From contig WSYH01001254.1 of the NCBI GenBank assembly GCA_036426205.1, forward strand, positions 1-64,000: DNA of 64,000 nucleotides, in the 5' to 3' direction. The notes beneath the pieces are model-generated. The model was not told the origin of the DNA, searched no databases, and saw nothing but the letters and a program-made list of their open reading frames with translations. Made by a program: the position numbers and the translations under genes. This document shows, in pieces, positions 23,219-34,374 of the stretch (within the stretch, counting starts at the first letter, position 1; each line of letters opens with the position of its first letter). The stretch comes from Ascaphus truei (lineage: Eukaryota > Chordata > Amphibia > Anura > Ascaphidae).

Positions 23219-23803
23219 AAGCAGGTATTGGCGTTGCACAGCCGATGGAAACAGACCTGGACTGCCGATGGAGGTTGCACAAAAAACTTTTTTGGCACAT
23301 ACAGTACAAATTGTGAAGAGAGCCATTGGCTGCATCCATAGTTTAGCAGTCAGAGCTCCTCCGCGCTCACGCTGAGGCTCGTCTGCACAATCAGGAGCGA
23401 TTGCATGAACTAGCAGACGAGCCAGCATGCGCGATCGTGAGGCGGGGGGAGGCGGGGCACTGACGTCACTGGGCCAATAGCCCGCAAAGCGCCGACATCA
23501 ACGTCACGGCGCCGCGACTTTGACGCTGCTTCGCTCTGATTGGAGGTTTTCAGCCGACAGCACGCTCAGAAACAGGTTCTGCTGTTAGCTGAAAATCCCT
23601 GCGCCTCAGCACGCCTGCAGATGCTCGCGGGAGCCCCTCTCAAGACACCCTCATTGAGGATGACGGGGCTCATTGTGGAGCGTCCGCACGGCTCAGCGCT
23701 GACTGTCCTAGTGACGCAGCCTAATGCGTTTCACGCTGACATTGGTGCTTTCTCAAACAGTCTAGGTCTGTTTCCATCGGCTGTGAACCGCCAATACCTG
23801 CTT
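23219..23803. repeat. Foldback element with 40-bp inverted arms and a GC-rich interior
   Basis: The arms are 23219-23258 (AAGCAGGTATTGGCG...ACAGACCT) and 23764-23803 (its complement). The interior is GC-rich. Next to the right arm, on the minus strand (about 23710-23765), are TTGAGAAAG and AAACGCATTAGG, a decayed member of the hammerhead-like family seen at 7952. Confidence 0.7.
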
Positions 23804-24455
23804 ATCTATCAGTAATGCAACCTCATTTTTTTTAAATGACCACAGTTTGTGTAGTGGAGTGGGTTGCTCTTTTTAGTGCTAGTCACATTCTAAAAAACAA
23901 AAAACACTCAAAGTGCCCCATGTACAATAGGATAAATTAAAGTGTAATATTGTACCATAAAGAAGAATTATTATTTAATCTGCTTTGTAAGCTTAAAGTA
24001 CAGTGCAGCTAATTGTGTCCTTGACAGAAATATATTATATAAAGTAATACAGTAACTCCATTTTTTACAGGCCTCCCACTGACCATTAGTTGAGCTAAAA
24101 TATGCTGGTGCCACATTTTTTTCAAATTTAGAATAACTTTCTCTGAATTATTTGTGGTTGGAATAGCTGGGGTTCAAATAATGTGTGTGGCACAGGCTGT
24201 GTGTGAAGGTTGTCAGGTGGCCATGCTGGTTCAGCCAGGGTTAGTTTGAGAACATGCAAATGTTAACCCCTGAAAGTTCAAAATGGTGGACAGTTAAAAA
24301 ATCAATTAAAGACAGGTAAGCAGTCGATATGTACACCATAAATAAAATGATTAAATTGTCAAGATTATATTCTGCCTCTCCTTGGAAATTATGTTGAAAG
24401 TGCCTGGTGAAGCTGATGAATTTTATACTGTGGGGGACAATACATGTCAACATTA

Positions 24456-24490
<35 letters not shown>

Positions 24491-26205
24491 CTATATACTG
24501 TATTGATGTGTGTAATGTATGTGTATAGAGTTCAGGGTAGAATGGCTAGCCGGTATTTTTCCATTTGTTTATTTCTTGTACAGTAGTTATCTTCCATTTA
24601 TTTAGATCTTTGTAAAGTTGACACATTTTTTAAAGATTACTTTGGTAATTAGGTTCATTATTATTTTTATTATTATTATTTCTTGCTGATATTCATACAG
24701 TATGGAGGCCCAGTGTTTTACTTCTTTCAGTGAGTTCTCTTATTTGTTGCTGGAGGCAGGGCTATCAACAGGTGGGGAAAGCCGGGACTATTGTCCTAGG
24801 CCTGGTGAGTCAAGGGGTCTCCCTGCCAGCGACCCTACTATATGGTATGGGGTTGCCTCTGTGGTAGGCAACTCCTCCAGCCACGACCACTCACTCCGGA
24901 GCCTTCCACAATCCACGGGCCTTTAGCCTCCATCACTACGCTGGAAACTGCTCTCACACCTAGGGGACCCCATTCTGTGGCCCTCCACAATCTTTAGCAG
25001 GCCCATTCACGGACCTGAAGGTTCCTCTGCTCCACCATTTCCCCTCCTTCAGCAGGGCTATCTGTGGGACACAGGTAAGTTCATGCGGCATCCCTGCACC
25101 ACTTACCTATTTCTCCCCCTCCTGCTCCTTAAGTTGTCCTGGGACTAAAGATTTCTGTTGGAAGCCTTGGCTGAAGGTCACCTGAACTTGTGGAAAATTA
25201 ACAATGTCATCTGCAAATTATAGGTCACTTTTCCTTTCCAATTCAATGTCTTTAACAATTCTTCAAGCGTTGCAGGGAATTTTGTGGCAGCAAAATTCCC
25301 ACGCTTGTTCCCACCCTATATCTTTTCTAGTGCACATTTATTGTAATACACAATACACCAATGTAGCTTGCATCAATTGCTATAAAACATGCCAATAATT
25401 CTGGCATTCCAAGTCTGTTTCCAAAGTGTAGGCATCTTTAGTTTGCCCTCAACCCAGAGAACGATTCATCAGAAAGCCACGAATGGCCAGAGAATCAGTC
25501 ACATATTTCCATGGCTCACATATACATTTTTTGGAAGAACATCTCTAAATACTTTGCTTTATTGACATGATTGAATATGAGCTAGTGAAAACCACAACTC
25601 AAAGCCATGAGAAACTTGTATATACATATGCCTTTTTAGTATTTCTTTGTATGTTGTCTATGCCAGGAGACACATTTTTTTGTCAAATTTCTTTTAATAT
25701 GATTTTAAATGCGGTAAATAAAAAAATTGTAATATGATTTGTAGTTACTTACTAGAGAACAATTGCTATTTTTGCTTTGGGCAATTATTTATAGTTCCCA
25801 GGACTGAGAGACATTTTCAATTAAGTGTATTTTCAATCTAGAATAGATATGTGTTTTATTTCAATTATGTGTTGCTTGGTAGCTTTCCAATAATGAAGAA
25901 AATGACAATTCATATTTGTCAGTTCTGAAAAGTTGTCAATATAGAAGAAAAATAAATAATATGTTCTTGTCATTAGAATTGCCTACTTTCGCTTAAAATA
26001 AATGGTGATCAGATTTTCTTGGTCTCGGTTAATGCCATGAGAGCAGTTTTATTCTGTGCGGTATTAAAATATTTTGTATTGTGTTTTAAATGATTTATTT
26101 GAAAACATTTAAAACAATGTTTGTAAATGATTCAAGCTTTCAGCTTTGTATCAATCATATGAAAGCATTCTAATTATTTATGTAGCACCTTTTCCCACAT
26201 CCTAA
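23804..26205. other. Mostly AT-rich, no recognised gene
   Basis: The stretch has an AT dinucleotide run (24458-24486) and one GC-richer block (24750-24930). That block shares AGCCGGGACT and TCAAGGG words with 5270-5340, so it is probably a dispersed repeat. No supported exon. Confidence 0.35.
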
Positions 26206-26393
26206 GGCTACGCTTATAGTGCCGGCAACGGCGACGCTACGGTCGCTGGAAAATCAAATAGCGATGACTTCCAGCGATCGCGACCAATCCGTCGCTCCGT
26301 CGCATCGCGCTTACTATAAGCGCACGCGACGGTGGCAATGCATTTGTTTTGCCACGACGTTGCGTCGCTGTCGCCGGCACTATAAACGCAGCC
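26206..26393. mobile_element. Harbinger-like MITE with TAA target duplication
   Basis: The ends are GGCTACGCTTATAGTGCCGG and the complement of GGCTGCGTTTATAGTGCCGG. It is flanked by TAA (26203-26205 and 26394-26396). At 188 bases, rich in CGACG words, it is related in its ends to 21642-21954. Confidence 0.87.
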
Positions 26394-26417
26394 TAAGTGA
26401 GATCATATAGCTACTAA

Positions 26418-27023
26418 TGTATTCTGGTGCATACCTGTTTAGTAGAACAAAAGGCCTGAGATCTCCGCGATGGTATAGGGATGGTTCTTCGGTCAGCGCA
26501 GTGCCTCCAGCCCAGGAGGATCCTGGTGCAGCCAGGATGAACCTCATAGGCAACTCTTCTTGTGGTCTCACACCAAAGATGGAATAACTGGAGTTTATTG
26601 GGTACATCGTAGATATTACAGGTTCCATTCCCTGCAGGCAGTACCCTGGCTTGAGGCCCTGAGCACCCCTCCTCAGCATACCTTACCCCCTAACAGGGCA
26701 AAGCCTCAGCCCACTCCTGTCCAGGAGAGACTTACTGCTGCGTCCTCATAGCAGGGAGGGCAGCACAGAACTCACTCCCAGAAACCTTACTCTAACCTCT
26801 AGAGGGAAACTCCATCCTTCCCAGGGGAGTGGCCTGTAAGCCGGCCTCCTATCAGTCATAAGCCCCCTTTGTTATACCAGGCTACTCCTGAACTTTACTA
26901 GGTAACATGCATAACAATACAACCAAGCCCTGCAGGATTTGCTCCCAACACTGCCCACTCTTTACTTGTAATTACAGTGCTAGAGGGGCCAGAAAATTAG
27001 TAGACCAAGGGAACTTGGCTACA
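26418..27023 (-). repeat. LTR (minus strand) with adjacent polypurine tract
   Basis: The ends are TGTATTCTGG and GGCTACA, 606 bases. Immediately right of it, read on the minus strand, is AATCAGAGGGAGGA followed by TGTAGCC, a polypurine tract abutting the LTR start. This is therefore the 3' LTR of a minus-strand element whose remnant extends to about 27400. It shares CATACCTG, CGCGATG and GCCTCCA blocks with 11511 and 18406. Confidence 0.6.
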
Positions 27024-27410
27024 TCCTCCCTCTGATTTTGAAATCTCTCATGACCCCGCATGAGGGCATAACATCCAAAACATTTTAATACAATAAAAAT
27101 AAAATAGCAATCATCATTATAACATGGCATAACAGTACTTTAAGACCAGTCAGTAATAGTGAGCGGGTCTGGCTTGCTCGAATAGCAGCGCTTGCGCCCA
27201 GACTCCCCAATATACTCCACTCTATGTAGTGTATGCTGTGGCCTACCTTCCATACTTTCATTAGATAGCAGGCTCTGTCTTCCCTGTAGTGCATACTGCT
27301 GCTGGTTCGCACCTTCATATAATCTAATATGGCTGGGCGCACCCACTCATCCTGGTAAATTTCGGCTGATCGCATTAGAGATTCAGGAACGTAGGGCTAA
27401 AAATACCCCT
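27024..27410 (-). pseudogene. Remnant of LTR-element interior
   Basis: This lies on the internal side of the LTR and polypurine tract. The overlapping short frames (for example 27085-27375) have no recognised domain. The assignment rests on position only. Confidence 0.3.
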
Positions 27411-27544
27411 CCAGTCTAAAACTTTTGAACCAATAGCCTATCAGCATAACTACTTTTGGTCAAATTATGCCCATAGGCATGACCTGGCAAGTATAGATGA
27501 GCCAACGAGTATTCTTAATCTTGCCTTAAACTTGCCTTAAACTA

Positions 27545-27745
27545 GCCTGGTACATGCTGGGTACATTTCAGTGACATTTCTGCAGAGGCTAATGGCCCAT
27601 CGGATTAACACAGCAGGGGTTCCTGGCAGTCCCATTCAGTTTGAATGGGACTGCCAGGGACCCCCTCTGTTAATCCGATGGGCCATTAGTCTGTCTGAAG
27701 AAATGTGTGAAATGTTGCAGCATGTACCCAGCATATACCCAGCAT
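27545..27745. repeat. Foldback element with a near-perfect central hairpin
   Basis: The inner hairpin (about 27589-27689) runs TAATGGCCCATCGGATTAAC to its complement with a short centre. Outer arms extend to TGCTGGGTACAT on the left and its complement on the right, with mismatches. Confidence 0.8.
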
Positions 27746-27783
27746 ATATCCAGCATGTACCCAGCATGTACCCAGCATGTACT
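27719..27783 (+). repeat. Minisatellite, CATGTACCCAG unit
   Basis: About six 10-11-base units with TA variants. The unit matches the outer arm of the adjoining foldback element, so it probably grew by tandem duplication of the element end. Confidence 0.85.
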
Positions 27784-28915
27784 TGTGTCTTTTTGGAGAT
27801 TGCTCCAGGTTTGTTTTAGAATAATCGTCGGCACTACAGTAGATGGGTCCTTCCCATCGAGGCTCACTAACTGGTTCCTCTCCCCCCGGTTTTGAGAAAA
27901 GGCCTGCCTCCATTTTTTCCCAACGCTCTCACATAATTACTGCCTCCTGCTCGGCAGAGAACTGGCCCTCCTCCCATCATTGATTGGTTTGGGAACCCCT
28001 TTCCAGCACGAACCGGGTCCGCTTTAGATGCGGCACATATCTCCTATAGTGAGAGACACTTTAGCCATCACAAGTGGGTAAGTGGAAATAGTCAGTACCA
28101 GGGACACAAGTCGAGGGGACCAGGGTCTGTATCTGTGGTCACACTCAGCTCCACGGGGACTAAGTTCATGACTGTGGGAATGGTTGGAATGGGGTGATGG
28201 GGCAGAATGGGGCAAGTCCAGTACTTAAGTCTTGTTCCGCTGGGTATTTAGAGTTTCGGACCCCAACTTGGGTGGCAACCGAAAAGGCTTCGATGAAGCC
28301 TCTGTGCTACCGCCCACGTACCTCCTCTTAGTAGTGATAATGCCACACGGTAGCCCCCAAGGGGGACTGCCATAGTATAGCTGAGGCTCCTCAAACAGAG
28401 GTCTTCGGCTGCCTGAAGATCAAGCACCCCTCCTCGGATGCCTGCCCGCATATACAGGTACCTGAATGATAGATATGCTCATGGCTATGCAGAATATATT
28501 TAAATGGGTCCCATCCCACACTTCCTAAAAGGATCTCCATACCAACCTTTTAGAGTTGATTAGCCTAAGGCACCTAGTGACTGGGATGGTGCAACTCAAC
28601 AGGACTAGAACCCATAACCACTGTTTTTGTAGGTTGCAGCTTTAGCAGTATGAGCTTGGTAAATATGGCCCACTGTTTTTATCCTTTATAAGATTAGAAG
28701 TACTAACACAAGTCACAAGCTCACTTTGTTATATTACTTTCTATCTGCTTTATTTGCTGTGCTTCACGTTGTTTGTACTTGTACTTTATGTGCCAGAAAA
28801 AAAGTGTTTTTTAATTTAATTTCACATTGCCTCAGTATCTCATAGCCCTCAGTAGATATAATTAGTAGTCAACAAAAAGGGGTTGTGAATTCAGACTAAA
28901 AAAAAAAAAAAGACT
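27784..28915. other. No recognised gene
   Basis: Mixed composition with no supported exon. CACTTCCTAAAAGGAT near 28520 recurs near 5065. Confidence 0.35.
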
Positions 28916-28917
28916 AA

Positions 28918-28965
28918 ATAAAAGGGAGTCAATATTTCGACAACCTCATCCTCAGGCTCATTTTA
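28918..28965 (-). ncRNA. Decayed hammerhead-like motif
   Basis: On the minus strand, CTGAGGA (fits CUGANGA) is followed by a weak stem II ending in GTC, then GAAA, then TATTGACTCCC. Stem I is only about three pairs (GAG/CTC). It is probably a decayed terminal repeat of a Penelope-like element. Confidence 0.35.
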
Positions 28966-29235
28966 AACCACCACAATTCTTCCCGTCTCAATTTGCCAGT
29001 AAATATACCCAAAAACATAAATACCAGACTCCAGCAAAAAAGATGAGTCAACCTAAATAAAGAGAACACTGAATAATGTGAGGCAAAATCAATGCACTAA
29101 GCTGGACAGTAGAATGCTATAACGGAATCAATGCAATAGGTTGAGTAGAAAGATGCTGTAATGCAAGTAAATATAAAGTAGATAAAGGAAATAATTAGTA
29201 GTCCTTTCAAGGTTATAATCAAGGAGACAGCAGTG

Positions 29236-29440
29236 ATGGCGGCTCTCAGTGCGATGCTGTCCCCAGTGTGCCGGCTGCTGCGGGCCGGGCTCGGGATGGT
29301 AACCCGGGGAGGATGGAGCCCGGAGTTGACCCAGAGCCGGGGTCTGCGCGAGTTGGTTAAAGTGAAGGAAGGGGCGACGTTCATGCTTGAAGGCCTCATT
29401 ATTAAAGATAAGCCAGAGGAAGCTCCCCCAAACCCGACGG
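29236..29440 (+). CDS. MRPS18A: MRPS18A exon 1 (mitochondrial ribosomal protein uS18m / mS40 group)
   Basis: The first ATG is at 29236; the upstream GTG at 29233 is not needed. The 68 complete codons give an Arg-rich, mitochondrial-presequence-like N-terminus (SPVCRLLRAGLGMVTRGG). Next come RELVKVKEG and a FMLEGLII...PPNPT stretch that matches the start of vertebrate MRPS18A (human REVVETQEG...IIEGRI...NPPNPSG) as I recall it. The exon ends at the donor GTTAGT (29441) in phase 1, at the Gly codon where the zinc-binding CPIC part should follow. That next exon was not found in the window. The family is a small-subunit component of the mitochondrial ribosome. Upstream sequence turns AT-rich at about 29215, with no GC-rich promoter, and a C-rich run begins 20 bases after the donor. 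It may be a displaced or duplicated exon. Confidence 0.75.
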
Positions 29441-29460
29441 GTTAGTGCTCCATCTGTCCC

Positions 29461-29520
29461 CCTTCCGCCTCCCCCCCCCGCCCCCCCCTCCCCCCACCCC
29501 CCCCCCCCCCCCCCCCCCCA
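29461..29520. repeat. Poly(C) tract
   Basis: About 60 bases of nearly pure C starting 20 bases inside the MRPS18A intron. On the minus strand it has G-quadruplex potential. It is also a typical place for sequencing or assembly error. Confidence 0.95.
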
Positions 29521-29571
29521 TCCTTGACATTGTTCAGATATCTATCTACTATGTATAAGTATTCACACATA

Positions 29572-30051
29572 GGGGCCTATGCAGAGAGCAGCGAATTTTA
29601 AAATTGGCGAATTTATTAAAAAGTAGCTTTTTTGGAGAGTTTTAATCTCCATATGCAGAAAAGTGCGAATTCTGCTATGTTTAACATGGATGCGTGTGGC
29701 GAGTTTAAATTGGCGAGATGCGCGCTTCAGAAATGTGTTAAAACAAATTCGCGCCTTTTTTTTTTCCTTTGCAATGGCCGCGAGCGGCAGTTTTTTTTGG
29801 CGAGGCAAAACGGAGACAATCGCGCCATTTTATTGGCGCGAACAGCCGCTAGATGCCGTTCGCGCCTCTCTGCATACGGATATTTTTTAAACTGGCGAGA
29901 TTGCGGTTCTCGCCAGCCGCGAGGCGAGTTTTACAAATAGAAAAGAAAAATTGGCGCGTTTTTCGGAAATCTCCATTTTCTGCTGTTTTCTGCGCGATTA
30001 TCTCCAAAAAATGGCGAATTTCGAAAATTCGCTGCTCTCTGCATAGGCCCC
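29572..30051. mobile_element. MITE with about 40-bp inverted ends
   Basis: The left end is GGGGCCTATGCAGAGAGCAG and the right end is its complement, continuing into GCGAATTTT/AAAATTCGC. It is flanked by ATA (or CATA, depending on where the end is set). The interior has many GGCGA/TCGCC words. Because the ends pair, the copy is contiguous. ORFs inside are incidental. Confidence 0.82.
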
Positions 30052-30453
30052 ATAATGTTGTTATCCTGCTGTCCTTGTTCACCTATTACTATTTTGAATA
30101 GAGATGTCTATATCCAAAATATAATATATTGAATCTTATTGTCTTATAACAGACTGCTGTTTATTTTATCTTGTATTTTACTGTTTTGCCAAGCAATCAC
30201 CACCTGTATACACATTGCTGATAACATTCATGTTTATTCATGACAATTGTACAAGGGCTTATATTGCTGTTCCATTGCTATACCTATGAAATCATGGGAT
30301 ATATGATGTATTGCTGGCACTGTTTTTAAAAGGTTTTTATGTTCCCATTACATGGGTATTAGGAGAATTACCCACCTCACCTAATTTCTAATTGGTGCAG
30401 GTGTTCTGTGTTAACTCTGCCTATATCTATGTATCCCCCATGCTGATGGATCA

Positions 30454-30491
30454 CTCTTTGACAAAGGCCCGAGGGCTAAAACGCGTCAGAG
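30454..30491 (+). ncRNA. Hammerhead-like ribozyme motif, variant core (copy B)
   Basis: Stem I is CTCT (30454-30457) with AGAG (30488-30491). The core is TTGACAA then AG. Stem II is GCCC (30467-30470) with GGGC (30473-30476). Then comes TAAAACGCGTC. The architecture equals that at 7952, but both helices differ with pairing kept. G12 of the GAAA box is changed, so self-cleavage is unlikely. An AATAAA follows 30 bases downstream. Confidence 0.45.
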
Positions 30492-30605
30492 AATCCATCA
30501 GCTACACCTGTCTGTTTCAATAAACCTTTTGTAGTCACCCCCTACGTCTACACCCTGTGTGTTCTTCGGCTGTGCTCCGCCATTCTTCCCGCTGCTGCTG
30601 CTGGA

Positions 30606-31960
30606 GGACTTCACATACTGTGTAAGGAAAATTAAACCGCCCTATTCAAGCCCTAAAGTTCTCCTCACTAGAACATTTAGAAACTTTAACCCACAACAGT
30701 TTCTGGATGACCTTACCAATTGCCCATGGCACAGAATCGATTTAATTCCCGACCCTGATTCTGCGCTCGACTATTTCCAATCCGAGTTCTTAAAACTCTG
30801 CGATACCCATGCTCCACTACGCAAAATAAGGGTACGGGGGGCCCACCTTCCATGGGTTACAACTGACCTTATAGCACTCTACCAGTTCAGGGATACCTTG
30901 TGGAAAAGCTACAAAGTAACTGGCACTACCAAGGATCTCAATCACTACAGATGCCTGGGGAACATGTGCACAAAGCAAACAAGGCACGCAAAAGCACAAT
31001 ACCAGCTAACTTCTGGAAGGTTATCAACAATATATTCCAGCCTTCTAACCATCAACAACCAAGTAATATCACTAAGGGGGTGTACCAAGTACTCTGACAA
31101 ACCCCACTGACATTGCAAATGCATTCAATGATTACTTATTAGCGAAACGCAGCCCAAACCACAAACCTGAATCTCACCCTGGGATTACCCATATAGCCCC
31201 ACCCCCTCCCAACACTGCCCACAATTTTCAATTTGGCCCAGTATCCGAAGAGGAGATTACACAAGCGCTCCTCAAATTAAAACTAAGCACCCAATGTGGA
31301 CCTGACTTACTACAATCTAGTTTCCTACGACTTGGTGCCCAGCCATTGCCAAACCAATTGCTTCCATAGTCAACTCTATCCTGTCTGCAGGCCATATCCC
31401 TAAGACCTGGAAAACTGCCAAAGTTGTCCCAATCTTCAAAGGCCAATCTCACTTCTCCCAATTCTATCCAAAGTCATGGAAAAATATGTCCACACCCAAT
31501 TAAGCGATTACTATACCAAGACAAATTTCCCTAGCCAATTCCATTCTGGATTTCGTCCCAAACACTCCACCGTAACTACCCTGCTAAAAGTTTGCAATGA
31601 AATCCAGTGTGGAATGGAACGGGGACAACTCACTTGTGCAGTATTCCTATATTTTGCAAAGGCTTTTGATACTGTTGATCATGCTATCCTGCTTCCAGAG
31701 CTCTGGAATAGGGAAGCATGCTTTAAAATGGTTTCAGTCCTACCTATCAGGTAGATCCCAACGTGTGTCCATCTCAGGCTCTAACTCAAACCCCCTGGAC
31801 ATCACCTGTGGTGTCCCGCAAGGCTCTGTTCTGGGGCCCCTACTCTTCTCAGTGTTCATCAATGATCTTCCCACAGCTTGTACGGAAGCCTCAATACACA
31901 TGTATGCAGATGACACAATCCTATATGCACACAGTGAAAACAAAATTAAACTAAACATAT
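30606..31960 (+). pseudogene. CR1/L2-like LINE fragment, broken frames
   Basis: The first frame (to about 31110) matches the linker between endonuclease and RT. The RT follows in shifted frames: SQFHSGFRPKHSTVTTLL, CAVFLYFAKAFDTVDHA (motif A, Asp present), CGVPQGSVLGPLLFSVFIND (motif B) and HMYADDTILYAHS (motif C). Compared with the copy at 42734, about 30 bases near 31440 and other short blocks are missing. It is 3'-truncated at about 31945. Confidence 0.85.
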
Positions 31961-32493
31961 ACTAAGCGCTCAACCTATTGACCTAACTTATAAACAACTA
32001 TAGTGATAAAATAAGTGCTCTAATAATGTAAAGGAATCCACTATTGAGGAAAAAAACAATATGTGAATCCCCACAGGCTCATTTAGCAGACTGGGGAATG
32101 GCTGCCTTAGGAATGGGAAACAAACCTATCCACAAGGCATGTATAACAATAGCAAGAGATATACAAATAACAAAAAAACAGAAAATGGACAAAACAGATA
32201 TTCCTTGGCGCACTATCAGATATTTAGACCTGGCAAGATGAATGAAGTCCCAGAATCTTGATGATGGAGATATTATGTCCAAAGGCCAATGCACTTAAAT
32301 CCTTTGAAATAGCAGAACCAGATCTGAAAACATAAAAAACAGAACAACCATTGCGCAGTACCCTCTGGTCAGTCCTGCTCTCCCCCACCGTTTCCAGCTA
32401 CTTACTTAAAAGTAAATATTAGCGGGCCTCAAAAGATATCTTTCACTTGATTCGCGGCTAGCTCCAACTCAGCGTGTTGGCAGGCGATGTGAC

Positions 32494-32495
<2 letters not shown>
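31961..32495. other. No recognised gene
   Basis: AT-rich, repeat-like sequence with no supported exon. It ends at a (CT)n microsatellite. Confidence 0.35.

Positions 32496-32532
<37 letters not shown>
32496..32532. repeat. (CT)n microsatellite
   Basis: About 18 CT units, with a second short block to about 32555. Confidence 0.95.
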
Positions 32533-32533
<1 letters not shown>

Positions 32534-33239
32534 CTCAAACTCTCTCTCTCTCCTCAAACTCTCCTTTGCCCAGTGTTGATTAGTTTGTGTTGTAGTGGGG
32601 GTGAACACTTTTTAAAAATTAAACTTCATCACAAGCAATTAATTTATATTCTTATTTTTGTAAAAAATAAAAAAACTTGCAAGTTTCTGGATTGTCATTT
32701 TGTATACATATAATAAGCCGGCGTTCCCATTATTCAACTCTCACACAACACTTGCACACAGATAAGATTCACTCTCGGCATAGAGACTACTGCTGTATCA
32801 GAACCTGACTCATAGCCACTTATTGCTGTGGGGAAGAGGGAAGGATATTACCACAGACACACAAGGATTACTCAAACAACAACCCTTTTACCATATTTAT
32901 ACCTGAGAATCTAATGTTTTTTGGGGGGGGGAAATAATTTCCCCTACCTTGGACCTAAACCCGTTCCACACTCAGATTCGCAATACATGAGACTCCCTGA
33001 GCTTCTCAATCCAGGCGAGGAAGACCCCTCTTGGGAATCCACACTTCGGGCTATCCCGGATTCTTTTTAGGCAAAAACAATCTGTTGAGAATAATGAGGG
33101 GCACCGATGGACTGTGACATTGTCAGTGCCAGTCGGAATGCACTCATACTTGGTTAATCTGGCATTACGAATTTGGGTTGTGTATTTTATATTGGCAAAA
33201 TTATAATTTCTACTTCTTTACACATTTTTCCACCCAATG

Positions 33240-33631
33240 CCTGTAACAAAATTAAAGAGTCCTATTTCAAAAATCTCTTTTGTCACCATTGTTCTGATAA
33301 CAGTCATTCTGGTTATTTCTCTGCTTATCTCTCCTAGAAACTGCAATTCCTGGCAAAGTGTCCTGTTTTTCTACAATTCTAACATTTACGTCCTCTGTCT
33401 GCACTTGTACTATTTTAACACTTTCCTTTGCTAACTTGTCTTCCTGATTAGATTTTTTTTTTTTTGCCTTGTCTTTGCTTTCTTACTGAGCTGCATGTGT
33501 TCTGCAACAGTCACAACTTCAGCAAGGGTCTTATGTTCCCAGCCAATACATATAGTCTGTACTTGCATCCCTATTTCTGCATGAAAACCTTCCATAAAAG
33601 TAGTTGCTATATAAGGACCCTGTCCAATCAT
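33240..33631 (-). pseudogene. Gag fragment (capsid end plus zinc knuckle) of an LTR-type or endogenous retroviral element
   Basis: The minus-strand frame 33631-33434 resembles the C-terminal part of a capsid domain (GWEHKTLAEVV context) and is followed by a Lys/Arg-rich stretch. Further along (33343-33383) a C-x2-C-x4-H-x4-C zinc knuckle is readable, with a TAG stop between its first two cysteines. Other frames are broken. No pol, env or LTR was recognised next to it. It is an old, non-functional copy; whether Ty3/Gypsy or retroviral is undecided. Confidence 0.6.
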
Positions 33632-33850
33632 AATATAATTTAAAGTTAATATTTTTTTCCGGCACCCTTCTTTTCCTCAACAGAATTATTTTGATCCATT
33701 ATATTTTGACCACACAGATTATAACTACTGCAGATTGACGTTACCTCACCAAGACCAACTAAAACCACACAGATTACATCAATTGATTCTTATAATAACA
33801 TACTCCTTATCGGAATTCCGTCACTATAACGCTATACAAAAGCATGCAGC

Positions 33851-33881
<31 letters not shown>
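33851..33881. repeat. (TTA)n microsatellite
   Basis: About ten ATT units. Confidence 0.95.
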
Positions 33882-33882
<1 letters not shown>

Positions 33883-34057
33883 GTAACCATAACGTTAAAA
33901 TCTAACACAATTTTTACTTTTTTAGTTTTGTATGAAACATCTCTATTAATCCTGGTTTAGTACTACGTATGCATATTATGTGAGGAGGCAGTTGCATTTA
34001 AACTAGAAGATTGTATGTGTTCAAAGCAGAGTACTGATATGTGTACTGTAACTCTAA

Positions 34058-34374
34058 GGCCTCTGCCAGATAGGAAACGGGCGCGCTGGTGCTCGTGCAC
34101 TGCGCCTTGCTTGGCCGAGCGATTAATGGCCGTTTAGGTGCGCGCACGTCTGGGTGCGTGGCCACGACGTCACAGAGCTGGTTTGCCCTCATTAGGCGAA
34201 CTGCTCACGTGACGCGCTTGCGAGCAGCAAATTCAAATTTGCTTGCTCGGCAAGCAGCTAAGAGCTGAGCAGGCGCGCCCACCCGCTCATGCTGGCCACA
34301 CACATTGTCGCAATGTGTCTCATCGTGGCGAGTGTGAGCGCGCCCACCCGCTCAGCGCCACCCTGGACGAGGCC
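34058..34374. mobile_element. Harbinger-like GC-rich MITE with TAA duplication
   Basis: The ends are GGCCTC (left) and GAGGCC (right), with wider partial pairing, flanked by TAA (34055-34057 and 34375-34377). The interior has many GCGCGC and AGCGGG words. Confidence 0.7.

Noticed and set aside
27719..27783. Possible CRISPR-like array
   Set aside because: Units of 10-11 bases are contiguous with no spacers, and the genome is a vertebrate one.
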